The notes: generated by a model not told the origin, from the sequence alone. A DNA stretch of 35,341 nucleotides from an uncultured Collinsella sp. (GCA_959602645.1 CAUGTZ010000024.1:1-35341); one strand, 5' to 3'; counted from the stretch's first letter, positions 7,771-17,355 are shown. Numbers and translations: made by a program.

Positions 7771-9924
7771 TTACTGAACTTTGCTGGCGAACTCGAGGTA
7801 TTGCATGCGCTGCAGCTTGTCGATCGTCGAGGCGTAGGGGCTGTCTTCCGATTCCAAGTCGTAGCGCAGCCCGTCGGCACCGAGATAGCCGGCGACATTG
7901 ATGGTGGGCACATCTGACCTTGTCGCAAGCAGGGCCTTTTGGTAATTGGTGAGCGGGGCGCCGATCTTATTAAGGGTAATGGCTGCAATCTCGTTTGCCC
8001 CGACGGTGTCGTAGACGTTGAGCTCGGTATTGCCGGCGATCTCATAGTTAGCCCAGACGAGATATGTCGACTGATAGATACGGAAAGCGTGGCTTGCCGT
8101 ATCTTCCTGAGGGTACAGCTCGTCGTTGAGAGTCGTTGCGGCGCTCGGCTGATGGTCGCCAAAAAAGACAAGAACAACCGGTCTGCCGATGTTGCGGAGC
8201 TCGTTGATAAAGTACTCGAGGTCCCGGTCGGATGCGTTGATGCAGGTGAGATAGGTGTTGAGCGCGCTGTTGGCGCCTTCGCTGGCTCCCTCGACCCAAT
8301 AGTTTGTCAGCTCTTCGGCGGGAACGGTGCCATAGTCGTAGCCGCCGTGATTTTGCATCGTGACGTCAAAGATGAACTGCGGCGCTTCGTCGGTTCTAAG
8401 CAGGTCGAGTATCTTGTCGTAGGTGGCGTAGTCGCATACGCCGGCATGGTAATAGGGCGCACCTTCGAAATCGCCGATTGAAAGAAAGTCTCCAAAGCCC
8501 AGCTGCTGATAGATTTTATCTCGATGGTAGTTGACGGGGTTTTGCGGGTGCATAGCGGTAGTGGTATACCCAAGCTCTTTAAGGTCCTTTGCCAGGCTGT
8601 TTACGCCATTCATCTGATACAGCTGATAGGGGATCTTGCCTAATCCGACAAAGGCCGTTGTCGCTCCGGTCAAAAATTCGAATTCGGAGTTTGCCGTTCC
8701 GCCACCGGCGACCGAAGCGAGCATGGTGCCGCGAACAAGTGTGTCGGGAAGCGAGTTGTAGAATGCGGGGCCGGAGTACCCGGCCGCCTGGAGCTGCTCA
8801 AAGCACGAAAGGTCGCTAAAACTCTCGTTCATGACGGCAACAATCGTCGGCTTGATTTCATTGAACTGGGCAACGGCCGCCGCGCGCTGTTCGCTCGAGC
8901 CATATGTGCTGTCGTAGACGGCGGCGAGCTCCTGCTCGATGCTCTGCGCCTCATCGGGCGTATAGTCTTCGGGCTTCTCAATGGGCAACTCGTTGACCAT
9001 TTCGGTGAACGAAGTGATAAAACCCTGAGACGCATACGTGGTGATGGGCTGCCAACGGTCAAATCCAAAATCCAGCGCCTGCTCCAAGTCGATGTTGGAA
9101 AAGCCTGAGAGCCCCACAACGGTCACTAGCAGAAAAGCACAGAGGTTAGCGGCGATAGCGGGGAAGACATGGGTGGGCGTACGGAGCTTTCGCGGTCGGA
9201 TGAGCGAAAGAAGCCCCAGGGAAATCTCCAGCAGGGCGAGAGAGGTTACGATTCCGGCGGTAAAGGTAAACTCGTATCCCTCGCTGACTTCCATTGCGGT
9301 GCCAAGGGCCAAGATATCGCTTGGCAGGATGGCTTCGCCTTTAAACGTTATGACGAAGTGCTCGGCAATGCCAAGGATGCAGCAGACGACGGGCACGAGA
9401 GCCATGACGCCTCCATGACGCTGTCCCAGCAAATAAAGGGAGAGCAGAACCGTCGCGAGCAGCCCGACGGAAAACCCGAATGAGTTGGCGGGAATGCGAT
9501 AGAACGTTTCGTTGCAGGCAATTTCGAGTGAAACGAACGAGAGCGCTGAAACAGCGGCGATGACAAGGATGTCACGGCAAATACAGGCAACCGTTCCCGT
9601 CGCAAGGTCGGTTTGGTCGATAAGTCCCGAAACCAAGGGCTCGACAAGAAGCATGACGGCGACAGCACCGAGCGCCGAATAAGAAAGGATCCATAGGGAG
9701 CTGCCCTCATTTACGAGCAATTGATTCGTAATCCATGCAGCTACCACGCCGAGCGGGACGAGGAGCGTCGCGCACCAAAAGACGCGGGCAATGGGTGGCT
9801 TTTCGTTGCGTTTGATTGAAAAATACACGCGCACGACGACGGCGGCCACGATAAGGACGGCGATGAATATGGGCAGATTGGCCATGTCGCTCGAAGTGAT
9901 TTCAAGGGGGATATCTTCGGTCAT
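7771..9924 (-). CDS. LtaS-family membrane phosphoglycerol transferase (sulfatase fold)
   Basis: The 717-residue protein has an N-terminal half with about seven to eight hydrophobic helices (first at about 17-36, last near 252-273) and an extracellular alkaline-phosphatase-fold domain (about 355-715). Metal and catalytic positions known from LtaS can be matched: Glu in MNESF (E367), the nucleophile Thr in GGGTANSEFEF (T410), His in QNHGGY (H526) and the FFGDH pair (D590, H591). LtaS enzymes polymerise glycerol-phosphate from phosphatidylglycerol onto a lipid anchor outside the membrane. Related enzymes modify other glycans, so the polymer is inferred. The start at 9924 has AGAGGAA upstream; an alternative Met lies 13 codons in. 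It is divergent from uvrA. Confidence 0.87.
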   Translation of the reverse strand: MTEDIPLEITSSDMANLPIFIAVLIVAAVVVRVYFSIKRNEKPPIARVFWCATLLVPLGVVAAWITNQLLVNEGSSLWILSYSALGAVAVMLLVEPLVSGLIDQTDLATGTVACICRDILVIAAVSALSFVSLEIACNETFYRIPANSFGFSVGLLATVLLSLYLLGQRHGGVMALVPVVCCILGIAEHFVITFKGEAILPSDILALGTAMEVSEGYEFTFTAGIVTSLALLEISLGLLSLIRPRKLRTPTHVFPAIAANLCAFLLVTVVGLSGFSNIDLEQALDFGFDRWQPITTYASQGFITSFTEMVNELPIEKPEDYTPDEAQSIEQELAAVYDSTYGSSEQRAAAVAQFNEIKPTIVAVMNESFSDLSCFEQLQAAGYSGPAFYNSLPDTLVRGTMLASVAGGGTANSEFEFLTGATTAFVGLGKIPYQLYQMNGVNSLAKDLKELGYTTTAMHPQNPVNYHRDKIYQQLGFGDFLSIGDFEGAPYYHAGVCDYATYDKILDLLRTDEAPQFIFDVTMQNHGGYDYGTVPAEELTNYWVEGASEGANSALNTYLTCINASDRDLEYFINELRNIGRPVVLVFFGDHQPSAATTLNDELYPQEDTASHAFRIYQSTYLVWANYEIAGNTELNVYDTVGANEIAAITLNKIGAPLTNYQKALLATRSDVPTINVAGYLGADGLRYDLESEDSPYASTIDKLQRMQYLEFASKVQ

Positions 9925-10042
9925 GGACGTTCCTCTGGTACAGCAAATTAAGTTCAGCATTAGATTACTGTAACCTTTCCACGGCATTTCGAGAAACAAA
10001 GCGCCCGATACGCAAAGCTAAAGGTCTGCGAATCTTGTATTA

Positions 10043-10074
10043 CGAACATCTGTGCGCGTCGAGTGCGCTAAACT
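10043..10074 (+). promoter_or_regulatory. Probable LexA (SOS) box and -10 element of uvrA
   Basis: CGAACATCTGTGCG (10043-10056) matches the Gram-positive LexA operator pattern CGAAC-N4-GTTCG at all but one fixed base. It lies just upstream of a -10-like TAAACT (10069-10074), so a bound repressor would cover the -35 region. This is the expected arrangement for damage-inducible uvrA. No lexA gene is in the window. Confidence 0.6.
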
Positions 10075-10117
10075 CATCGGCAGTATGATTCGATGCAATA
10101 GGAGGCAAGGAGCTTCC

Positions 10118-12997
10118 ATGTCTGATTCTTCTATCGTTATTCGCGGCGCCCGTGAGCACAACCTCCGTGATATCGATGTTTCCATTCCGCGTGACCAACT
10201 CGTGGTCATTACCGGTCTTTCTGGCTCGGGCAAGAGTTCGCTGGCATTCGACACTATCTATGCCGAGGGCCAGCGTCGATACGTCGAGAGTCTTTCGAGC
10301 TATGCGCGCCAGTTCTTGGGACAGATGGACAAACCCGACTTGGATTCAATCGACGGCCTTTCGCCGGCGGTGTCGATCGACCAAAAGACGACGTCTAAAA
10401 ACCCTCGCTCGACGGTTGGCACCGTAACCGAGATTTATGACTATCTGCGCCTGCTGTTCGCCCGTGTGGGCACCCCGCACTGTCCCGAATGCGGCCGTGT
10501 CATTGAGCGCCAGACGACCGACCAGGTTGCCGACAAGGTCTTGGCGGCGGGGGAGGGCCGCCGCGCGTTTGTGCTGGCACCGGTAGTGCGCGGGCGAAAA
10601 GGCGAGTACGCCAAGCTGTTTGAGGACCTTCGCGCCGAGGGCTTTAGCCGCGTGCGTGTCGACGGCGAGGTTCGCTCGCTTGATGACCCTATCGATTTGG
10701 ATAAGAAATTCAAGCACGATATCGAGGTCGTGGTCGACCGCATCGTGATCCGTGAGAACTCGCTGGGCCGTATTGCCGAGTCCGTTGAACAGGCGACTGC
10801 GCTGGCGCACGGCAATGTGAACGTATACTTGCTGCCCGACCGCGACGCTCCCGAGGGGACCGAAGGCGAGTTGCTGGAGTATTCGCTGGCGTTAGCGTGC
10901 CCGGAGCATGGACACTCCATCGATGACCTGCAGCCGCGTGATTTCTCGTTCAACGCGCCCTATGGCGCGTGCCCAGAGTGCGATGGCCTGGGCTTTAAGA
11001 AGACGGTCGATGCCGAGGCCCTAATCGAAGACCCCTCGAAGTCGATCGCCGACGGGGTTTTTGGCAGCCTGTTTGGCAACTCTAACTACTATCCGCAGAT
11101 TTTCGCTGCGGTCTGCAAACACTTTAAGGTGAGCGTCGATACGCCGTGGGAGGATCTGCCTCCGCGGGTGCGTCGCGCGTTTTTAGACGGCATGGGCGAC
11201 CAGAAGATTTCGGTCGACTATCAAAAGCTCGATGGGCGCCGCAGCCAGTGGGACACCAAGTTTTCGGGCGTGCGCAATATCCTGTACGAGCGCTATACCG
11301 AGACGACGAATGAGAACACCAAGGCGCGCTTGGAGAAGTACATCCGCGAGGAGCCGTGCTCGAGTTGCCATGGTGCTCGTCTGCGCCCCGAGATGCTCGC
11401 CGTTACCGTAGGCGGTAAGTCCATTTACGAGGTCTGCTGCCTATCGTGCCGCGAGTCGCTCGAGTTTTTTGAGGGCTTGGAGCTTACCGAGCGCCAACAA
11501 TTTATCGGTGGGCGCATCGTCAAGGAAATCCTGGAGCGCTTGCGTTTTCTGGTCGATGTCGGACTCGACTATCTGACCCTCGATCGTGCCTCGGCGACGC
11601 TTTCCGGAGGCGAGGCCCAGCGCATTCGCCTGGCAACGCAGATCGGCGCCGGCCTCATGGGTGTGCTGTACATTTTGGACGAGCCATCGATTGGCCTCCA
11701 TCAGCGCGATAACGAGCGCCTGATCAAGACGCTTGAGCGCCTACGCGATATCGGCAATACCGTCATCGTCGTCGAGCATGATGAGGATACGATTCGTGCT
11801 GCCGACTATGTGATCGACATGGGCCCCGGCGCGGGCGTGAACGGCGGACACGTAGTCGCGGCGGGAACGCCTGCCGATATCATGGCGTGTCCCGAGTCGA
11901 TGACGGGCGCTTATCTGACCGGCAAACGAATGATCCGGGTTCCCGATGAACGCCGCAAGCCCGGTCGCGGCTGCCTTAAGATCACGGGCGCCCGCGCCAA
12001 CAACCTCAAAAACGTTACCGCCAAGATTGAGTTCGGTACGCTTACGGTCGTTACCGGCGTGTCGGGATCGGGTAAGAGCTCCCTGGTTACCGACACTATC
12101 GCACCTGCCCTTACGAATGCCATTCACCGTTCGACGCGCCCTGTGGGTCCGTATAAGAAAATCGAGGGCATCGAGTGTATCGATAAGGTTATCGATATCG
12201 ACCAGTCGCCGATTGGCCGCACGCCGCGTTCCAACCCTGCTACGTACATTGGCCTGTGGGATGATCTTCGCGCGCTGTTTGCGAGTACGCCGGAGTCGAA
12301 GGCGCGTGGCTACTCGCCGGGACGTTTCTCCTTTAACGTGAGCGGCGGTCGCTGCGAAGCATGCAAGGGCGACGGACAAATTAAGATCGAGATGCACTTC
12401 CTTCCCGATATCTATGTCCCCTGTGAGGTCTGCGGCGGCAAACGCTATAACCGCGAGACGCTTGAGGTCACCTACCGTGGTAAGACCATCTCGGACGTGC
12501 TCGACATGAGCGTCACCGAGGCACTGGCCTTCTTTGGGAATATCCCGCAGATTAAGCGCAAGCTCCAGACGCTGTACGATGTAGGCTTGGGCTACGTGAG
12601 CCTGGGCCAGCCCGCTACGACGCTCTCGGGCGGCGAGGCGCAGCGTGTGAAGCTCGCCAAGGAGCTTCATCGACGCCAGACGGGCAAGACGTTCTATATT
12701 TTGGATGAGCCGACGACCGGCCTTCATTTTGAGGACGTCCGCCAGCTGCTCGATGTGCTGCAGCGCTTGGTCGATGCGGGCAACACGGTGCTGGTGATTG
12801 AACACAATCTTGATGTCATCAAGGTTGCCGACCGTCTGATCGATATGGGCCCCGAGGGCGGTAACGGCGGCGGAACCGTCGTGGTTTCGGGCACACCGGA
12901 GCAGGTTGCGGACTGTCCGCAGAGTTATACGGGCAAGTTTTTGGCGCCGTTGCTCAGGCGTGACCGGGAGCGTCAGGCTCAACTTGATGCTCAATAA
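10118..12997 (+). CDS. uvrA: Excinuclease ABC subunit A
   Basis: UvrA is the dimeric ABC-type ATPase that first detects bulky DNA lesions and loads UvrB. The 959-residue length is normal. Visible are Walker A GLSGSGKS (33-40) and GVSGSGKS (about 647-654), two signature blocks (LSGGEAQR), and cysteine modules CPEC, CSSC, CEAC and CEVC for zinc binding. In the first module the usual CxxC before the FSFNAPYGACPEC segment reads CPEH, so a His may replace one ligand. The start at 10118 follows AAGGAG at 5 nt. A LexA-type box precedes it. It is followed by a hairpin, then by the ybaK-murJ-uvrC group. Confidence 0.97.
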   Translation: MSDSSIVIRGAREHNLRDIDVSIPRDQLVVITGLSGSGKSSLAFDTIYAEGQRRYVESLSSYARQFLGQMDKPDLDSIDGLSPAVSIDQKTTSKNPRSTVGTVTEIYDYLRLLFARVGTPHCPECGRVIERQTTDQVADKVLAAGEGRRAFVLAPVVRGRKGEYAKLFEDLRAEGFSRVRVDGEVRSLDDPIDLDKKFKHDIEVVVDRIVIRENSLGRIAESVEQATALAHGNVNVYLLPDRDAPEGTEGELLEYSLALACPEHGHSIDDLQPRDFSFNAPYGACPECDGLGFKKTVDAEALIEDPSKSIADGVFGSLFGNSNYYPQIFAAVCKHFKVSVDTPWEDLPPRVRRAFLDGMGDQKISVDYQKLDGRRSQWDTKFSGVRNILYERYTETTNENTKARLEKYIREEPCSSCHGARLRPEMLAVTVGGKSIYEVCCLSCRESLEFFEGLELTERQQFIGGRIVKEILERLRFLVDVGLDYLTLDRASATLSGGEAQRIRLATQIGAGLMGVLYILDEPSIGLHQRDNERLIKTLERLRDIGNTVIVVEHDEDTIRAADYVIDMGPGAGVNGGHVVAAGTPADIMACPESMTGAYLTGKRMIRVPDERRKPGRGCLKITGARANNLKNVTAKIEFGTLTVVTGVSGSGKSSLVTDTIAPALTNAIHRSTRPVGPYKKIEGIECIDKVIDIDQSPIGRTPRSNPATYIGLWDDLRALFASTPESKARGYSPGRFSFNVSGGRCEACKGDGQIKIEMHFLPDIYVPCEVCGGKRYNRETLEVTYRGKTISDVLDMSVTEALAFFGNIPQIKRKLQTLYDVGLGYVSLGQPATTLSGGEAQRVKLAKELHRRQTGKTFYILDEPTTGLHFEDVRQLLDVLQRLVDAGNTVLVIEHNLDVIKVADRLIDMGPEGGNGGGTVVVSGTPEQVADCPQSYTGKFLAPLLRRDRERQAQLDAQ

Positions 12998-13017
12998 ATA
13001 GGCGATTCAGTTTATGG

Positions 13018-13052
13018 GCGCCATCGACTCCTTGTGATTCGATGGCGCTTGC
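13018..13052 (+). terminator. Hairpin terminator after uvrA
   Basis: A perfect 10-bp stem (GCGCCATCGA/TCGATGGCGC, 13018-13027 with 13039-13048) has an 11-nt loop and begins 20 nt after the uvrA stop. It is followed by TTGCTGTG, a poor T-tract, so read-through into the next gene is likely. Confidence 0.6.
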
Positions 13053-13129
13053 TGTGTCGAAGTGACGTATGCAGCCGAATTGGACATATACTTAATCCTT
13101 GCGTCCGAATGCGAGGGAAAGGATATGCC

Positions 13130-13630
13130 ATGGCAAAGGCTGTAAAGACGCCAAAAACCAATGCGATGCGCGAGCTGGAAAGCGCCGGCATTTCCTATGT
13201 TCTACATACGTACGAAGACGATGGTGATGAGTCGGCGGGCCTGGGGGTCGCGATTTCGGAGCAGCTTGGCGAGGAGCCCGGTCAAGGATTTAAGACCTTG
13301 GTCTGCGTGACGCCGTCCAACGACCACGTCGTGTGCTGCATCCCTGTTGCCGACGAGCTCGATCTAAAGTCCGCGGCGCGTGCCGCGGGGGAGAAGTCCT
13401 TGGCCATGATGCATGTGAAGGATTTGCTTGCGGCGACTGGCTACGTTCGCGGCGGCTGCAGTCCGGTCGGTATGAAAAAACGCTACCGGACGCTCATTGA
13501 TGAGACATGTGTCCTTTGGGATACCATTTTTATTTCGGGAGGCAAGCGTGGTTATCAGCTCGAGCTTGCACCTGATGATTTAATTGCATTTTGCGGGGCG
13601 ACAGTTGCCGCGATTACGAGAGAGGACTGA
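13130..13630 (+). CDS. ybaK: Cys-tRNA(Pro)/Cys-tRNA(Cys) deacylase, YbaK/EbsC type
   Basis: This 166-residue protein belongs to the YbaK/ProX editing family, which hydrolyses Cys-tRNAPro mischarged by prolyl-tRNA synthetase. The conserved Lys in GFKTLV and the GCSPVGMKKR segment, both typical of YbaK, are present, and the length fits a stand-alone editing domain. The start at 13130 has GGGAAAGGAT at suitable spacing; upstream in-frame starts lack a ribosome site and would run back toward the uvrA terminator. murJ starts 3 nt after its stop, suggesting an operon with murJ and uvrC. No proS is nearby. Family assignment is firm; preference for one mischarged tRNA is not visible. Confidence 0.9.
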   Translation: MAKAVKTPKTNAMRELESAGISYVLHTYEDDGDESAGLGVAISEQLGEEPGQGFKTLVCVTPSNDHVVCCIPVADELDLKSAARAAGEKSLAMMHVKDLLAATGYVRGGCSPVGMKKRYRTLIDETCVLWDTIFISGGKRGYQLELAPDDLIAFCGATVAAITRED

Positions 13631-13633
13631 GCG

Positions 13634-15316
13634 ATGCCGCAGGAAGAATTGAAGCGCGGAGCTCATTTTGCAGAAGAATCTGCGCCTCAGACACCCTCAT
13701 CCGAAGCTTCTTCATCGCGAGATGACACTGACGACATGGGCTCGTCGGACTACTCCACGGTTGGTCGTTCCGCCGGGCTTATGACCATCCTGACCATCGT
13801 GTCTCGCGTCACTGGTTTTATCCGCACGTGGGCAATGGCGGCCGCTATCGGCATGTCGCTACTCTCGTCCTCCTATCAGGTCGCCAACAACCTGCCCAAT
13901 ATGCTCTACGAACTCGTGATGGGCGGCATGCTCGTGACGGCGTTTTTGCCCGTGTACATGGGCGTGAGGCGTGAGCAGGGTCGCGAGGCCTCTAACGAGT
14001 ACGTGGGCAACCTGCTCGGCATTCTGCTTTTGGTGCTGGGTGGCATTTCGTTGCTGGGGACCGTGTTCGCCCCGGGCTTTATCTGGACGCAATCGTTCCT
14101 TTCGGGTGACGGCGGCAGCATGGATACCGCTGCGTTCATGTTCCGTTTCTTTGCCATCCAGATTCTGTTTTATGGTTTGGGTTCGGTGTTCTCGGGCGTT
14201 CTCAACGCACACCGCGACTACTTCTGGTCGACGTTTGCCCCGGTCCTCAACAATGTGATCGTCATTGCGAGCTTTATGGGTTTTGCGCCCGTGTCCGCAC
14301 AGTTTGGCGAACGTGCCGGCATCATCTTGATTGCGGCCGGTACGACCCTCGGTGTCTTTGTTCAGATGGCATGTCAGATCCCCGCGCTTGGCAAGCACGG
14401 CGTGCATCCCCATATCCATATCGACTTTAAGGACCCCGCGCTGCGCCAGACGATTGCGCTCGGTATCCCGACGCTGCTCGCCACGGTGTGCATGTTTGTC
14501 TCGACTTCTATCACCAACGCTGCCGCGCTGGTGGTCCAGCCCGAGACTGGCCCTTCCGTCATCGCCTATGCGCGCCTGTGGTACACGCTGCCCTACGCGC
14601 TGATTGCCGCCTCGCTTTCGACGGCGCTCTATACCGAGCTCTCTCACGACGCACAGGAGAAGGATTACGACAGCGTCCGCACGGGCATTTCGCGTGGCGT
14701 CGCCCAGATGCTGTTCTTCCTGATTCCATTCGCGCTGTACCTGATTGTCTTCGCGCGTCCGCTCAACATGATCTACTGCGCTGGCAAGTTCGATGAGTCC
14801 GGTGTGGCGCTGGTGTCGGAGTTCCTTATCTACCTGGCACTTTCCCTGCCGCTCTACGGCGTGGTCGTGCTGATGCAGAAGAGCTTCTCTGCCTTGCTCG
14901 ACATGAAGCCCTATAGCCGCTATTGTCTGTATTCCGCCATCGGCCAGGCCGGCTCGGTTCTGCTGTTTGGCGTTGTGCTGGGCTTCGGTATGCCGGCAAT
15001 CGCGCTTTCGTATGTCGTCGACTACGTGATCTTGGTCGGTTGCTCGCTGTGGTGGCTGCGTCGTCGTCTGCGTGGTCTTCAGGTTAAATCTATCCTGCAT
15101 GGCGGTTTCTTTGGCCTTTTGTTCGGTGGCCTGGGTGCTGCCGCAGGCGCCGGCGTCATGTGGGCGCTTGAGCACTTTGTCGGGGCACTTGGCGGCTCGA
15201 TTCTGATTACTCTTGGCTACGTTTGCGTTGCGGGTGTCGTCTCGCTTGCTGTTACCTTTGGCCTTGCCGTCGTCCTTAAGATGCCCGAGGTTTCGGCGCT
15301 GATTCGTCGCAAGTAG
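13634..15316 (+). CDS. murJ: Lipid II flippase MurJ
   Basis: MurJ (MviN) flips undecaprenyl-linked peptidoglycan precursor across the membrane. The 560-residue product has a hydrophilic, Ser/Glu-rich N-terminal tail of about 50 residues and then some 14 hydrophobic helices of the MOP superfamily. Early conserved segments are recognisable (SRVTGFIRTW near helix 1; SSYQVANNLPNMLYELVMGG near helix 2), the latter rich in positions MurJ uses in its cavity. The long polar tail is common in actinobacterial MurJ but has no assigned role here. The gene begins 3 nt after ybaK and its stop abuts the uvrC start, so the three genes are likely one transcript. Confidence 0.93.
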   Translation: MPQEELKRGAHFAEESAPQTPSSEASSSRDDTDDMGSSDYSTVGRSAGLMTILTIVSRVTGFIRTWAMAAAIGMSLLSSSYQVANNLPNMLYELVMGGMLVTAFLPVYMGVRREQGREASNEYVGNLLGILLLVLGGISLLGTVFAPGFIWTQSFLSGDGGSMDTAAFMFRFFAIQILFYGLGSVFSGVLNAHRDYFWSTFAPVLNNVIVIASFMGFAPVSAQFGERAGIILIAAGTTLGVFVQMACQIPALGKHGVHPHIHIDFKDPALRQTIALGIPTLLATVCMFVSTSITNAAALVVQPETGPSVIAYARLWYTLPYALIAASLSTALYTELSHDAQEKDYDSVRTGISRGVAQMLFFLIPFALYLIVFARPLNMIYCAGKFDESGVALVSEFLIYLALSLPLYGVVVLMQKSFSALLDMKPYSRYCLYSAIGQAGSVLLFGVVLGFGMPAIALSYVVDYVILVGCSLWWLRRRLRGLQVKSILHGGFFGLLFGGLGAAAGAGVMWALEHFVGALGGSILITLGYVCVAGVVSLAVTFGLAVVLKMPEVSALIRRK

Positions 15317-17263
15317 GTGCGCGTGGCCGGTCACGACAACATTCCAACGCTTGCCGAGCAGGTTTCGCGCGTTCCCACGCAGCCCGGCTGCTACCTTTGG
15401 AAAGACGCCAAGGGCGATGTCATCTACGTGGGCAAGGCGAAAAACCTGCGCGCCCGTATGCGTCAGTACGTGACGCTGCAGGACGAGCGCCAGAAGATCC
15501 CGCTTATGATGCAGCTGGTGGCGAGCTTTGACTATATCGTGGTGGAGACCGAGCACGAGGCGTTGGTGCTCGAGCGCAATTTGATTGGTCAGTACCATCC
15601 GTACTTTAACGTCGACCTCAAGGATGACAAGAGCTACCCCTTTATCGCCATTACAAAGGGCGACCTGTATCCCGCTATCAAATACACGCGTGAGCGTCAT
15701 AAGCCGGGAACGCGCTATTTTGGACCTTATACCGATAGCCGCGCGGCACGTGAGACGATAGATACGCTGCGCAAGGTTATCCCCATCTGCTCCGCATCCT
15801 GTGCGGAGTGGCGTCGTTGTCGCCGTATCGTCGAGTCCCACAAGGGCGAGGAAGACATCGTCAATATGATTTGCGCGCAAAACGGGCGCCCCTGCTTTGA
15901 CTACCATGTCGGGCGCGGCCCGGGTGCGTGTGTCGGCGCGATTTCCCCGGCAGACTATGCCAAGAACGTCAAGCGTGTCGAGCGCTTTTTGTCGGGCCAT
16001 CGCAAGGATGTCGTCGATGAGCTGACCTCCGAGATGACGGATGCCGCTGAGGCGCTCGACTTTGAGCGCGCGGCACGCGTCAAACGTCGTTTGGAGGTCA
16101 TCAGGGGTCTGGACGATCGTCAGCAAGTCGTTTTTCCCTCCAGTGTCGATATCGATGTCATCGGTTTCTATCGCGAGGAGACCATCTCCGCCGCTTGCGT
16201 CTTCGTCGTTCGCGAGGGCCGAACAGTTCGCACCTGCGAGTTCATTCTCGACAAGGGTCTTGATGTTGACGAGGAAGAGCTCCAGTCGGGCTTTCTTAAG
16301 CGCTATTACGACGAGACGGCTGATATTCCAGCTGAGGTCAACCTTTCCGTCGAGCTTGAGGATGCGGAGGCGCTGGGGGAGTGGCTTGCGGGCAAGCGTG
16401 AGCGTTCCTGCCATCTCCATAGGCCGCAGCGTGGCGAAAAGCACCGTCTGCTCGATATGGCATCCAAAAATGCGCGCCATGCTCTCATGCGCTACATGAT
16501 GCGAACGGGGTACGCTGACGACCGCACCAATCAAGCGCTCCTGGAGCTCGAAAGTGCGTTGGCGCTGCCATCGCCGCCGTTGCGTATCGAGTGCTTCGAT
16601 ATCTCTACACTGCATGGCACCTTCACGGTCGCCTCGATGGTGGTGTTTACCAACGGGCGCGCCGACAAGAGTCAGTATCGTCGTTTTAAAATTCAGGCCG
16701 AATTGGACGAGGCAAACGACTTCGTGTCGATGTCCGAGGTTTTGGGACGACGTTATGCTCCCGAGCGTATGGCCGACGAGCGCTTTGGCTCGCGCCCCGA
16801 TTTGCTCGTTGTCGATGGCGGTAAGCCGCAATTGACCGCTGCGATCAAGCAACTTGAGGCTCTTGGGCTCGATATACCAGTTTGTGGCTTGGCAAAGGCC
16901 GATGAGGAGGTTTTCGTGCCTTGGGACGAGACTCCAGTCGTGCTGCCGACCGGGTCCGCGTCGCTCTATCTAATTAAACAGGTGCGCGATGAATCGCACC
17001 GTTTTGCCATCACGTTCCATCGCGAATTGCGCGATAAAGCCATGACGGTTTCGGTACTCGATGACGTTCCAGGCGTGGGACCCACCAGAAAACGTGCCCT
17101 TATGCGCCATTTTGGCTCGATGAAGCGTTTGCGCGCGGCGAGCGAGCAAGAGATCGCGGAAGTTCGAGGCATTCCTGCCGATGTCGCCAAAGCGGTTCAC
17201 GAGGCGCTCGTTGCATGGAATGCCGAGCGCGCCGAGGCGGCGGCAAAGCAATCCGAAAACTAA
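15317..17263 (+). CDS. uvrC: Excinuclease ABC subunit C
   Basis: UvrC makes both incisions in nucleotide excision repair. The 648-residue protein has an N-terminal GIY-YIG domain (GCYLWKD to VIYVGKAKNLRARM, about 24-48), a UVR domain (about 240-270), a C-terminal RNase-H-like nuclease (VDGGKPQL near 500) and a helix-hairpin-helix end (VPGVGPTRKRAL near 585). The Fe-S region is unusual: RPCFDYHVGRGPGACVG has Gly201 where a Cys is usual, and a preceding insertion carries C158, C162, C168 and C186. The GTG start directly follows the murJ stop without a clear ribosome site; GTG at 15323 is an alternative. Downstream, the conserved neighbour rapZ is displaced by the catabolic island. Confidence 0.95.
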   Translation: MRVAGHDNIPTLAEQVSRVPTQPGCYLWKDAKGDVIYVGKAKNLRARMRQYVTLQDERQKIPLMMQLVASFDYIVVETEHEALVLERNLIGQYHPYFNVDLKDDKSYPFIAITKGDLYPAIKYTRERHKPGTRYFGPYTDSRAARETIDTLRKVIPICSASCAEWRRCRRIVESHKGEEDIVNMICAQNGRPCFDYHVGRGPGACVGAISPADYAKNVKRVERFLSGHRKDVVDELTSEMTDAAEALDFERAARVKRRLEVIRGLDDRQQVVFPSSVDIDVIGFYREETISAACVFVVREGRTVRTCEFILDKGLDVDEEELQSGFLKRYYDETADIPAEVNLSVELEDAEALGEWLAGKRERSCHLHRPQRGEKHRLLDMASKNARHALMRYMMRTGYADDRTNQALLELESALALPSPPLRIECFDISTLHGTFTVASMVVFTNGRADKSQYRRFKIQAELDEANDFVSMSEVLGRRYAPERMADERFGSRPDLLVVDGGKPQLTAAIKQLEALGLDIPVCGLAKADEEVFVPWDETPVVLPTGSASLYLIKQVRDESHRFAITFHRELRDKAMTVSVLDDVPGVGPTRKRALMRHFGSMKRLRAASEQEIAEVRGIPADVAKAVHEALVAWNAERAEAAAKQSEN

Positions 17264-17288
17264 ACACGCCTCTAAACAACTGATATAC

Positions 17289-17316
17289 ATGATTGCGTGA
17301 TTTTCAATCATTTATT
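17289..17316 (+). terminator. Weak hairpin after uvrC
   Basis: A 7-bp AT-rich stem (17289-17295 with 17305-17311) with a 9-nt loop is followed by TTATTT. It may terminate uvrC weakly or be an operator-like palindrome. Confidence 0.35.
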
Positions 17317-17355
17317 TCACGGCGATTACCAGCCGATTTCGGGTTTAATTAACGC

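Noticed and set aside
13859..16852. A 997-codon minus-strand open frame opposite murJ and uvrC
   Set aside because: Same reason: antisense shadow of two well-supported genes with no recognisable domain.
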